Source of the DNA: Saccharicrinis carchari
GTDB lineage: Bacteria > Bacteroidota > Bacteroidia > Bacteroidales > Marinilabiliaceae
DNA: 64,000 nucleotides
NCBI RefSeq assembly: GCF_900182605.1
Contig: NZ_FXTB01000006.1
Span: 62,001 to 126,000 of the forward strand
Reading direction: 5' to 3'
Each line of letters starts with the position of its first letter. The first letter of the stretch is position 1. This document shows positions 8,840 through 16,227 of the stretch, piece by piece. The notes beneath the pieces were generated by a model. That model searched no databases and was not told the DNA's origin. It saw only the letters and a list, made by a program, of their open reading frames with translations. Made by a program: the position numbers and the translations under genes.

Positions 8840-9574
8840 ATGCTTAAAACAAAAATATTACAAACCTTACTGATACTAGCCGTCATCACAGCATGTGGAA
8901 GAAACAATAACTCCGGCTCATCACAGCAGGCCATGCCAACAGACGAAAAAGTATTTGTTGTTCAGGAGGTTCTCCAAACCACAAAATACACCTATCTAAA
9001 AGTAAGTGAAAACCAAAGTGAGCGATGGGTGGCCGTTAGCAAATTAGAAGCCATGCCCGGCGACAGGTATTACTACGACAAGGGGCTGCCAATGAAAGAT
9101 TTTCATAGCAAGGAACTGAACCGGGATTTCGAGACGGTAGATTTTATCAATAACATCAGTAAAACTCCCTTAGGACAAAAAGCAGTTACTAACACCCCTA
9201 TAATGCAGGCACCGCACGGCCATTCGGGTAAGGTAGTTGTGCCAAAAAACAGCGATGTTTCCATCCAAAAATCAGAGGGTGAGTTGACTATCGCACAAAT
9301 TTTTGCCGATCCACAACGGTATGCCAATAAACAAGTGGAGATAAAAGGAACAGTGGTGAAGGTAAACAAAAGCATCATGGGTAAAAACTGGATTCATCTG
9401 CAAGATGGCACCGGACACAATGATAAATTTGACCTTACCCTGACTAGCAACCAGGTACCTCCAATTAATCAAGTGCAATCGTTTAAAGGAACCCTCAATC
9501 TAAATAAAGATTTTGGAGCAGGGTATTTTTACGAGGTAATAGTGGAGGATGCAGAGATGATGATTAACTACTAA
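8840..9574 (+). CDS. Lipoprotein with C-terminal OB-fold-like domain
   Basis: 244 residues with a lipoprotein signal (LLILAVITAC, lipobox Cys at ~19), so it is anchored in a membrane facing the periplasm. Residues ~35-95 form a small beta-rich unit (VQEVLQTTKYTYLKV...RWVAVSKLE). After a linker, ~145-244 resembles a tRNA-anti/OB-fold domain: DPQRYANKQVEIKGTVVKV, KNWIHLQDGTG, DLTLTS, SFKGTLNLNKDFGAGYFYE. Similar lipoproteins appear in Bacteroidota, some near cytochrome or redox genes; no such neighbour is present here. Function unknown. Confidence 0.8.
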   Translation: MLKTKILQTLLILAVITACGRNNNSGSSQQAMPTDEKVFVVQEVLQTTKYTYLKVSENQSERWVAVSKLEAMPGDRYYYDKGLPMKDFHSKELNRDFETVDFINNISKTPLGQKAVTNTPIMQAPHGHSGKVVVPKNSDVSIQKSEGELTIAQIFADPQRYANKQVEIKGTVVKVNKSIMGKNWIHLQDGTGHNDKFDLTLTSNQVPPINQVQSFKGTLNLNKDFGAGYFYEVIVEDAEMMINY

Positions 9575-9608
9575 GAGCTGGCTGTTTACCACTAAGCAAT
9601 GGAGGATG

Positions 9609-9635
9609 CTAAGAAGTACTAAAAGAACTTCTTAG
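9609..9635. terminator. Weak stem-loop between convergent genes
   Basis: A 9-bp perfect inverted repeat, CTAAGAAGT (9609-9617) and ACTTCTTAG (9627-9635), with a 9-nt loop, placed between the convergent lipoprotein and DnaE-type genes. It lacks a clean T-run, so it is only a possible terminator. Confidence 0.35.
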
Positions 9636-9712
9636 AACCTCTTATTGCCCCGGGCAGCATCTCGATATCGAAAAAAAACTACCTGCCCCTTCGCACCTTA
9701 ACAGTATCCCCA

Positions 9713-12652
9713 TCACACGCTCTCCAAACTAAAGTTAGCCATCCGCTCCATCCTGCTCACTTCAATGCTCAAAAAACCATATTCATCCACCACCGTTCCC
9801 TCGATGCAGTAACAACCCGGGCCTCGGAAAGGGTAGAGCTGTGCGGTGGGAGGAAAATGTACCGTATCTATCCAATGTCCGTCCATATCTATCCAGGTGC
9901 CAAAAAACATGGTTTTACCGTTAGAGGTACGGGTGGGCTTGCGGTGGATGAGGTAAGCCACTATACGCACCAGCTTGCCCAATAGTTGTGGCAGATGACA
10001 GGCCTTGAGCGAGGAGGGGAGCTCATCTTTTATCAACTCAAAAGGCGAGCGGATCGACAGCCCCAGCAACTCCATCTCATCAAAGGCATCTTCTAGCCGA
10101 TGTTTCCAAAGAGCCGGAAGTTGAAACTCTTTTACCTCCGTTTGGAACAGGGTTCTTTCGGGTTTGGTTTTTTTGTTGTGCCCCAACAAAAAGTGCGCAT
10201 CCCAGAGGAGCTCTTTTTTGCCGATGCCCGTAAACCTGAAAGCATCAATACGGATAAGGATAATCAATTGCTCCAGACTAATGGGCACACGTTGAATAAA
10301 ATCCCTGAGGTTGAGGTAGTTTCCGTTTATGCCCCTTTCGTCCAATATGTTTTTCACAATTTCCTTTTCGAGGTCGCGTAGCAGATAAAAACCCAGAAAA
10401 ATGGTATTCCCATTAATGGTATTCTCCCAAAAACTACGGTTAATGCAGGGCACCTCTACCTTAGCACCGTGCATCACGGCATCGTGCAAGTACAGTTGAG
10501 GCGAATAAAAACCACCGCCATTGTTCAGCGTAGCCACCATGTATTCCAGCGGGTAGTAGGCCTTTAAATAAAGCGCCTGAAAGCTTTCTACCGCATAGCT
10601 GGCCGAGTGCCCTTTGGCAAAGGCGTAGTTGGCAAAACTCTCTATCTGTCGCCAAATATCCTGTACTACTGTGTCGGCATAACCCTTTTTTCGGCAGTTG
10701 GTAAAAAACTTATCGCGTACTTTCCCGAATTCGTTCCGCTGTTTAAACTTCCACGACATGCCACGGCGCAGCACATCCGCCTCGTCAAGCGCCAGCCCGG
10801 CAAAATAATGTGCCACTTTAATCACATCCTCCTGATACACCATTACCCCGTAAGTTTCTTCCAGTATTGAATATAGTTCGGGCAGGGCACGTTTGGCTTC
10901 TTCACGTTTGGCCTTGTCCTGAAAGCGGATGATATACTCCCGCATCATGCCGCTTTTGGCCACACCCGGCCGTATGATGGAGCTGGCCGCCACCAGCCTT
11001 TTGTAATCTTCGGCTTTGAGCTTGGTCAACAACATACGCATGGCAGGCGATTCGATGTAGAAACAACCGATGGCTTCCCCTTTTTTTAGCATCTGTTTTA
11101 CGCGAGGGTCTTCCATAAACAATCGGGTGTTGTTGATATCGATATCTATGCCATGGTTTTGTTTGATGATGGTCAGGGTGTCCTTTATCTTGCCCAACCC
11201 CCGTTGGCTGAGGACATCAAACTTGTGCAGCCCCAGATCCTCAGCAATGTACATATCGAACTGTGTAGAAGGGAAGCCCTTGGGCAATAGCTGCGTAGAA
11301 GAGAAATTGCTGATAGGCTCTTCAGATATTAATATGCCACAGGAGTGGATGCTCGCATGGCTCGGAAAATTGGCAATATATTGGCTATAGCGAATAACCC
11401 ATTGGCCGTACTCGTCGGCACGTTTGGGGTCAGGATCCTTTTGCAATCGCGTGATTTCCTCCTCGGGCAGTCCGAACACCTTAGCTATCTCCCTAAAGGC
11501 CGATTTATGGTTAAAGGTAATAAAAGTGCCCAGCAAAGCCGTGCGGTTCCAGCCATAGGTATCGAACAAGTAACGGGTGATATCGTCGCGGTCGGTCCAG
11601 GAAAAATCGATGTCGAAATCGGGGGGCGAGGTGCGATAAGGATTGATAAAACGCTCAAAATACAGATCCAGCTCCACGGGGTCCACATTGGTGATGCGCA
11701 GCAGATAGGCCACCAGGCTATTGGCTCCACTGCCTCTGCCTACATGGTAATACCCCTTGCCCAGCGAATATTGCACCAAATCCCAGTTGATGAGGAAATA
11801 AGCACAAAAGTTAAGCTCCCTGATCACCTTTAGCTCCTTATTCAAGCGCTCTTTTACCTTATCCGTAACTTTATGGTATCTGTATTTCAGCCCTTTGTGC
11901 GCCTCTTGTTTTAATAACTGGAAATCATGCTCCTCCGAATCGGTAAACAGCTTTTTATTTTTATTGGTTGTAAAATCAAACTCCATGCTGCACGCATCGA
12001 GCAAACGTTGGGTGTTGGCAATAATTTGTGGATAGTTCTCGTAAATGGCCAAAAGCTCTGCCGCACTTTTATATTGATTGTCGAAACTGGCTTGTTCTTC
12101 TCTGGCGAGTTTACTCAGCAGGGTGTTTTTGTCGATGGCCCGCAGCAGGCGGTGGATATTATAGTCGCGCTTGTTGCGAAAGGTAGCCGTTTGCAGTATC
12201 ACCAATTTATCCAGATGCTTTTTCCAGGGATTAAAAGGCAGGTTACGCAAATCTTGCGGACTTATGCCGATAAACTCATTGTCCTCCAATTTTCGTAGTT
12301 GCGATTGAAAAGGATAGATGACAAATACATCATCAAATTCGGGTGCATCGGGTTCAAACTCCCGGCCATTATGCAGGTGAGGTGATAAAAACTCATTTAT
12401 CTCCCTAAATCCGTCGGCATTTTTGGCGATGCCCACATATTGCTGCCGGGCGCCATTCCTAAAATCCACACCCACAAGGGGTCGGATAGTATGTTCGGGA
12501 GCCAGGCGCACAAACTCCAGGCTGGTGGCCGTATTGTTAATATCGGTCAAAGCCACGGCGGCATGCCCTCCCTGCGAAACTTCTTTTAAAAGTTCCTCCA
12601 CCGAGAGCGCCCCGTATTTAAAACTATAATATGAATGACAATTTAAAAGCAT
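9713..12652 (-). CDS. DnaE-type DNA polymerase III alpha subunit (damage-tolerance, DnaE2/ImuC-like)
   Basis: 979 residues, short for a replicative DnaE (~1160). Residues 1-~110 are a PHP domain with a reduced metal site (CHSYYSF, a single His). The polymerase core is intact: GRGSGANSLVAYLL (~306-319), PDFDIDF (~344-350) with the catalytic Asp pair, KFDVLSQRGL, and YQEDVIKVAHYFAGL with ADVLRRGMSWK. Helix-hairpin-helix and OB-type regions follow, ending at SRMERM. The C-terminal tau-binding domain of replicative DnaE appears to be absent. It lies downstream of a Y-family polymerase on the same strand, across 476 bp of repeat DNA, and near a LexA-like repressor. By analogy with imuB-dnaE2 cassettes it probably acts in translesion synthesis, not bulk replication (inference). 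Confidence 0.88.
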   Translation of the reverse strand: MLLNCHSYYSFKYGALSVEELLKEVSQGGHAAVALTDINNTATSLEFVRLAPEHTIRPLVGVDFRNGARQQYVGIAKNADGFREINEFLSPHLHNGREFEPDAPEFDDVFVIYPFQSQLRKLEDNEFIGISPQDLRNLPFNPWKKHLDKLVILQTATFRNKRDYNIHRLLRAIDKNTLLSKLAREEQASFDNQYKSAAELLAIYENYPQIIANTQRLLDACSMEFDFTTNKNKKLFTDSEEHDFQLLKQEAHKGLKYRYHKVTDKVKERLNKELKVIRELNFCAYFLINWDLVQYSLGKGYYHVGRGSGANSLVAYLLRITNVDPVELDLYFERFINPYRTSPPDFDIDFSWTDRDDITRYLFDTYGWNRTALLGTFITFNHKSAFREIAKVFGLPEEEITRLQKDPDPKRADEYGQWVIRYSQYIANFPSHASIHSCGILISEEPISNFSSTQLLPKGFPSTQFDMYIAEDLGLHKFDVLSQRGLGKIKDTLTIIKQNHGIDIDINNTRLFMEDPRVKQMLKKGEAIGCFYIESPAMRMLLTKLKAEDYKRLVAASSIIRPGVAKSGMMREYIIRFQDKAKREEAKRALPELYSILEETYGVMVYQEDVIKVAHYFAGLALDEADVLRRGMSWKFKQRNEFGKVRDKFFTNCRKKGYADTVVQDIWRQIESFANYAFAKGHSASYAVESFQALYLKAYYPLEYMVATLNNGGGFYSPQLYLHDAVMHGAKVEVPCINRSFWENTINGNTIFLGFYLLRDLEKEIVKNILDERGINGNYLNLRDFIQRVPISLEQLIILIRIDAFRFTGIGKKELLWDAHFLLGHNKKTKPERTLFQTEVKEFQLPALWKHRLEDAFDEMELLGLSIRSPFELIKDELPSSLKACHLPQLLGKLVRIVAYLIHRKPTRTSNGKTMFFGTWIDMDGHWIDTVHFPPTAQLYPFRGPGCYCIEGTVVDEYGFLSIEVSRMERMANFSLESV

Positions 12653-13128
12653 AAAAATAATCTGTTTTTTGCGCCATGCAGTTCCCCTCCTTTTTTAAAG
12701 GAGAGCTTGTCCCGAACTCGCATTCGGAAGGTGGATGATATTGAGGCACGAAATATCCGTCAGGAGCCGGACAGGTCAAACGGGGTGGTTGTAGGTCTTT
12801 CCCCTAAACAAACTCATGCAAAGAAACAAACCTAACTAACCCCCATCCCCACACCTGCGGTGCGGTACTTCCCTTCCGAAGTAAATTCGGAACAGGCTCT
12901 CCCTTAATGGAAATGGGAGAGGGAAGAGCTTGCATGGCGCACAAAATAAGTTTATGCAGTACTACGCCAAAGACACAGGGATGGAGTCTATTTTGCTCAC
13001 CGCTCACCTACTCAGAGCGCGACATTTACATGGCGCTTAAAGTCGCCCCCTGAGGTTCAACAAATCACTCTCCGCTCCCTGTTTTACACATACTGCTAAC
13101 TGCTAACTAACTGCTTACTGAAGGCTGC
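12653..13128. repeat. Long imperfect inverted repeat between the two polymerase genes
   Basis: This 476-bp spacer has no credible gene. Arms of ~65-70 nt face each other: GCGCCATGCA at 12671-12680 matches TGCATGGCGC at 12931-12940 in inverse orientation. Inside them the stretch at ~12700-12732 (GGAGAGCTTGTCCCGAA...TTCGGAAGG) is matched by the complement of ~12868-12903 (GGAGAGCCTGTTCCGAA...TTCGGAAGG). Each arm also holds a CTCTCC/GGAGAG-type hairpin. It resembles a pair of REP/MITE-like units in inverse orientation. A small frame at 12804-13007 lies in it and looks non-coding. The rest (12941-13128) shows nothing clear apart from one more CATGGCGC at 13030-13037. Confidence 0.6.
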
Positions 13129-14343
13129 TCAAATCCTCCTATGCGCCGGTATCACGGTCGGCTGGCCATTAAAAGGATTGGTGCCACCTATGCTTTTCAC
13201 CTCCATTCCTACGGCACGCTTTACGGCATGTTGCCCGTAGCGGTCGCGCATACGGTCCATAGCCTGGTACAGCCTTATGATCTTCTCCGAATCCTCAAAA
13301 AGTCTGATTTGGTAGCTCCCCCCAACCAGGTGGCTCAGGCGCACCCCTATAAGCCGGATAAGCACCCGTCGGTCGTACATTTTTTCGAATAAATCCAATA
13401 CGGTTTCAATAATGGTGTGGTCGAGCGAGGTATAGGGCACCCGCCTTTGTTTGGTGTAGGTCTGAAAATCGGAATACCTTATTTTAAGGGTGATACAGGC
13501 CGTTAGTTTGTTGCCGTTGCGGAGCTGATAAGCCAGACTTTCGGCCATGGCTATCAGTATGCTGCGTAGTTTGATTACATCGGTGGTATCTTTCTCAAAA
13601 GTTCGTTCGGTAGAGATGGACTTGCGCTCGTGCCATGCTATCACGGGCGTGTTGTCTATGCCCTGGGCTTTTTTCCATATCGCAGTGCCATTTTTCCCCA
13701 GCACGCGCTCTATGAGCTCCACGGGCATATCCTGCACTGTTTTAATTTTTTCGATGCCCATGCTGCGGAGCTTATGATAGGTTTTATCGCCCACCATGGG
13801 TATTTTTTTTATGGATAGCGGAGCCAGAAAAGGCATCTCCTTCCCTTCTGCAATCCGGATATGGTTGTTGGGCTTTGCTTCGCCCGTGCCTACTTTCGAA
13901 ACTGTTTTGCTGGTGGACAGCCCAAAGGATATGGGCAGATGGGTCTCCTTTAAAATGATTTGCCTAAGCTCCTGCGACCACATATAGCTGCTGCGCACAA
14001 ATTTGTCCATACCGGTGATATCCACATAAAACTCGTCGATAGAGGATTTCTCGAACAGGGGCGAACGCTCTTTGATGATATCCGTTACCATATCCGAAAA
14101 TTTGCTGTAGATACCGCTACTGCCCCGTATCACCACGGCATCGGGACATAACATGCGCGCCAGTTTCATGGGCATGGCCGAGTGGATGCCATAGGTGCGT
14201 GCCTCGTAGCTGCAAGCCGCCACCACACCCCTGTCAGAAGTGCCACCAATAAGCACCGGGCGATGGTTCAACCGGCTGTCTAACAATCTTTCGCACGATA
14301 CAAAGAAGGTGTCCAAATCCAGATGTAAAATTGTTCTTTTCAC
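13129..14343 (-). CDS. dinB: Y-family DNA polymerase (DinB/Pol IV type)
   Basis: 404 residues. Copies past damaged bases with low fidelity. The palm motif is intact: ILHLDLDTFFVSCE carries the catalytic Asp9 and a Phe steric gate; KSSIDEFYVDITGMD gives the second Asp and the Glu. The HhH-type thumb (KIPMVGDKTYHKLRSMGIE) and little-finger domain follow. The C terminus (VIPAHRRI) shows no QLxLF-type beta-clamp motif that I recognise. It starts 255 bp from the divergent S24 repressor ATG with palindromes between, and is followed by the DnaE-type gene on the same strand. Regulation by the repressor is a strong inference from layout. Confidence 0.92.
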   Translation of the reverse strand: MKRTILHLDLDTFFVSCERLLDSRLNHRPVLIGGTSDRGVVAACSYEARTYGIHSAMPMKLARMLCPDAVVIRGSSGIYSKFSDMVTDIIKERSPLFEKSSIDEFYVDITGMDKFVRSSYMWSQELRQIILKETHLPISFGLSTSKTVSKVGTGEAKPNNHIRIAEGKEMPFLAPLSIKKIPMVGDKTYHKLRSMGIEKIKTVQDMPVELIERVLGKNGTAIWKKAQGIDNTPVIAWHERKSISTERTFEKDTTDVIKLRSILIAMAESLAYQLRNGNKLTACITLKIRYSDFQTYTKQRRVPYTSLDHTIIETVLDLFEKMYDRRVLIRLIGVRLSHLVGGSYQIRLFEDSEKIIRLYQAMDRMRDRYGQHAVKRAVGMEVKSIGGTNPFNGQPTVIPAHRRI

Positions 14344-14366
14344 TATTGTCGATTATTTCGTCATTA

Positions 14367-14389
14367 TTTTGACAATAAATTAGTCAAAA
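14367..14389. promoter_or_regulatory. Palindromic operator candidate upstream of dinB
   Basis: Perfect 7-bp inverted repeat TTTTGAC-(9 nt)-GTCAAAA, 24 nt before the dinB start. It contains TTTGACAATAAA, which recurs with one change (TTTGTCAATAAA) in the second palindrome near the repressor gene. A plausible binding site for the XRE/S24 repressor. Confidence 0.55.
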
Positions 14390-14539
14390 GTTTATATATT
14401 TGAAAGGAAATACGATATTTTTTAATGATGGTGAATCCAAATAGCAGCATTCTTTTATCCCTAAAAAGATAGAAACGTTTATTCAGGCAAAAATTAAAGA
14501 TTGGTAAATATATTGTTACCCGATGTACAAATCGCTTTT

Positions 14540-14559
14540 CTTGTTTGTCAATAAACAAG
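14540..14559. promoter_or_regulatory. Palindromic operator candidate upstream of the LexA-like repressor
   Basis: Perfect 7-bp inverted repeat CTTGTTT-(6 nt)-AAACAAG, ending 39 nt before the repressor ATG. It holds TTTGTCAATAAA, shared (11 of 12 bases) with the dinB-side palindrome. Suggests autoregulation. Confidence 0.5.
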
Positions 14560-14598
14560 CTGTCCGAACACAGAAACATAAATTACAAAACATACATC

Positions 14599-15321
14599 AT
14601 GTACTTCCCCGACAATATTAAATTTTTACGTAAACGGCGCAAATTGTCTCAGGCCGATCTGGCAGCTCAACTGGAACTTACGCGGACTACCCTGGCCGGT
14701 TACGAAAAAAATGTTCAGCCGCCATTTAAGGTACTCATCAGATTTGCCGAATACTTCCATCTTTCTATCGATGCCCTGTTACGGTACAATTTGCAGGCTC
14801 TGTCAGAATTTCAGCTTACGCAAATAGAAGATGGTTTTGATGTGGACGTAACAGGTAAAAAGTTACGCCTGCTCACTATTTCGGTGGATAGCCAGGGGGA
14901 TGAAAATATTGAAATAGTACCTCTGAAAGCACAAGCCGGTTACACCAACAGCTATGGCGATTTGGATTTTATAGGCTCGCTGGAGAGATTTTCGCTGCCT
15001 TTTTTACCCAAGGATAAAACCTACCGTACTTTCCAAATCCGTGGCGACTCGATGCTTCCCGTACCTGAGGGGGCGTGGGTAACTTGTTCGTATCTCGAAA
15101 ACTGGGAAGAAATAAAGGACGGAACCCCTTGCATCGTGGTAACCCGCGACGAGGGTATCGTATTTAAGTTGCTGTACAAGCAACTACAAAAAAAACAAAG
15201 CCTGTTGCTGGTGTCTACCAACCGCGATTACAAGCCTTACGAACTTTCCATAAATAAGGTGCTTGAAATATGGAAGTTTGAAACATATAATAGGTTTGAG
15301 ATAGGTGATGCGAACGCTTAA
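14599..15321 (+). CDS. LexA-like XRE/S24 self-cleaving repressor
   Basis: 240 residues from the ATG at 14599; the frame extends to a TTG at 14545, but that would place the operator palindrome inside the gene, and the XRE domain starts right after the ATG. Residues ~4-60 are an XRE helix-turn-helix (IKFLRKRRKLSQADLAAQL...TTLAGYEKN). Residues ~100-235 are an S24 peptidase fold: cleavage-site-like VPLKAQAGY (Ala113-Gly114), nucleophile Ser151 in IRGDSMLP, general base Lys190 in GIVFKLLY. The spacings (38 and 39 residues) are close to those of LexA. Likely represses the divergent dinB (and perhaps dnaE) until DNA damage triggers self-cleavage (inference from family and layout). Confidence 0.88.
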   Translation: MYFPDNIKFLRKRRKLSQADLAAQLELTRTTLAGYEKNVQPPFKVLIRFAEYFHLSIDALLRYNLQALSEFQLTQIEDGFDVDVTGKKLRLLTISVDSQGDENIEIVPLKAQAGYTNSYGDLDFIGSLERFSLPFLPKDKTYRTFQIRGDSMLPVPEGAWVTCSYLENWEEIKDGTPCIVVTRDEGIVFKLLYKQLQKKQSLLLVSTNRDYKPYELSINKVLEIWKFETYNRFEIGDANA

Positions 15322-15386
15322 ATGATAAAAAACAACCATTCCTATCGTCCCACCCGAATACCTCGTAAGGGCCTTCACGATCTATC

Positions 15387-15406
15387 TCTCCCCCATTTTG
15401 GGGAGA
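15387..15406. terminator. Bidirectional terminator-like hairpin between convergent genes
   Basis: 7-bp perfect stem TCTCCCC (15387-15393) / GGGGAGA (15400-15406), 6-nt loop, between the repressor stop and the YrdC-family stop. A T-rich tract (CTTCTTCTTTTTT) follows on the plus strand. Confidence 0.5.
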
Positions 15407-15425
15407 AGTAAGGACTTCTTCTTTT

Positions 15426-16040
15426 TTAAAACTCCAGCTCGCCCTTTCCCTGCCTAAGTATATCAAAACCACCACCGGTGCAGTCCACAATAGTAGAGGG
15501 TTTATTATCGCCGTATCCACCATCGATAACTATATCCACCATATGCTGGTATTTTTCGTAAATAAGTTCAGGATCGGTGGTATATTCTATTATCTCATCG
15601 TCATCGTGTACCGATGTACTTAAAATAGGGTTACCCAATTCCTTAACGAGCTCCCGGATAATATTGTTATCGGGCACTCTTATGCCCACCGTTTTTTTGT
15701 TGTTTTTAAAAAGCTTAGGCACATTGGAGTTGGCGTTCACGATAAAAGTAAATGGTCCCGGCAGATTCCTCTTCATTACCTTAAAAGTACTGTTATCCAA
15801 ACTTTTAGTATATTCAGCTATTTGGCTCAAATCGTAACAAACAAATGACAGGTGGTCTTTTTTCAAGTTGATATTTTTTATGCGGGCAATCATTTCCACA
15901 GCCCTTGCATTATTTATATCGCAACCAATACCATAAATGGTGTCGGTAGGATAAATAACGATGGCACCTTTACGTAAGGCTTCGGCCACTTCCCTTATAT
16001 CTTTCGGATTAGGATTTTCTTCGTAGATTTTTAAAAACAT
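15426..16040 (-). CDS. Sua5/YciO/YrdC family threonylcarbamoyl-AMP synthase-like protein
   Basis: 204 residues. YrdC-fold proteins make threonylcarbamoyl-AMP from threonine, bicarbonate and ATP for the t6A37 modification of tRNA. Seen: GAIVIYPTDTIYGIGCD near residue 25-41, the positively charged KKDHLSFVCYDLSQIA, RNLPGPFTFI, VGIRVPDN and NPILSTSV. Only the YrdC domain is present, without the Sua5 C-terminal domain. The sequence could be the true TsaC or the YciO paralogue, whose role is less clear, so no symbol is given. Convergent with the repressor gene. Confidence 0.88.
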   Translation of the reverse strand: MFLKIYEENPNPKDIREVAEALRKGAIVIYPTDTIYGIGCDINNARAVEMIARIKNINLKKDHLSFVCYDLSQIAEYTKSLDNSTFKVMKRNLPGPFTFIVNANSNVPKLFKNNKKTVGIRVPDNNIIRELVKELGNPILSTSVHDDDEIIEYTTDPELIYEKYQHMVDIVIDGGYGDNKPSTIVDCTGGGFDILRQGKGELEF

Positions 16041-16068
16041 AGCTGTATTTTTACCAAAAAGTGTTTAC

Positions 16069-16076
16069 CAAAAGTA
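16069..16076 (-). promoter_or_regulatory. Putative -7 element for the YrdC-family gene
   Basis: On the minus strand TACTTTTG fits TAnnTTTG, 28 nt upstream of the start codon at 16040. No clear TTG at the -33 position. Confidence 0.4.
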
Positions 16077-16114
16077 ATGTATTAAAACGAATAATGGTAA
16101 ATAGTGGCTATAAG

Positions 16115-16154
16115 AAAACGCCAAATACTGCGTTACGCTTGTCTTTGGCGTTTT
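16115..16154 (-). terminator. Terminator of the beta-barrel/TM gene
   Basis: 11-bp stem AAAACGCCAAA (16115-16125) / TTTGGCGTTTT (16144-16154) with an 18-nt loop, 74 nt past the stop of the minus-strand gene at 16228; short T-tail on that strand. Confidence 0.6.
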
Positions 16155-16227
16155 TTATCGAGCCACACAAAAATATCCGAATTTTCTTAGATGCACTAAA
16201 TATCCGTTATGGCGAACACGAATATTG

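Noticed and set aside
11345-11833. 162-codon plus-strand frame inside the DnaE gene
   Set aside because: Antisense shadow of a well-conserved polymerase core; no promoter or family features.
12804-13007. 67-codon minus-strand frame in the dinB-dnaE spacer
   Set aside because: Lies across one arm of the inverted repeat; the reading (ALPSPISIKGEPVPN...) is typical of translated repeat DNA.
14545-14598. Longer start (TTG) for the XRE/S24 repressor
   Set aside because: It would overlap the palindromic operator and add residues not seen in XRE domains; the ATG at 14599 is better.
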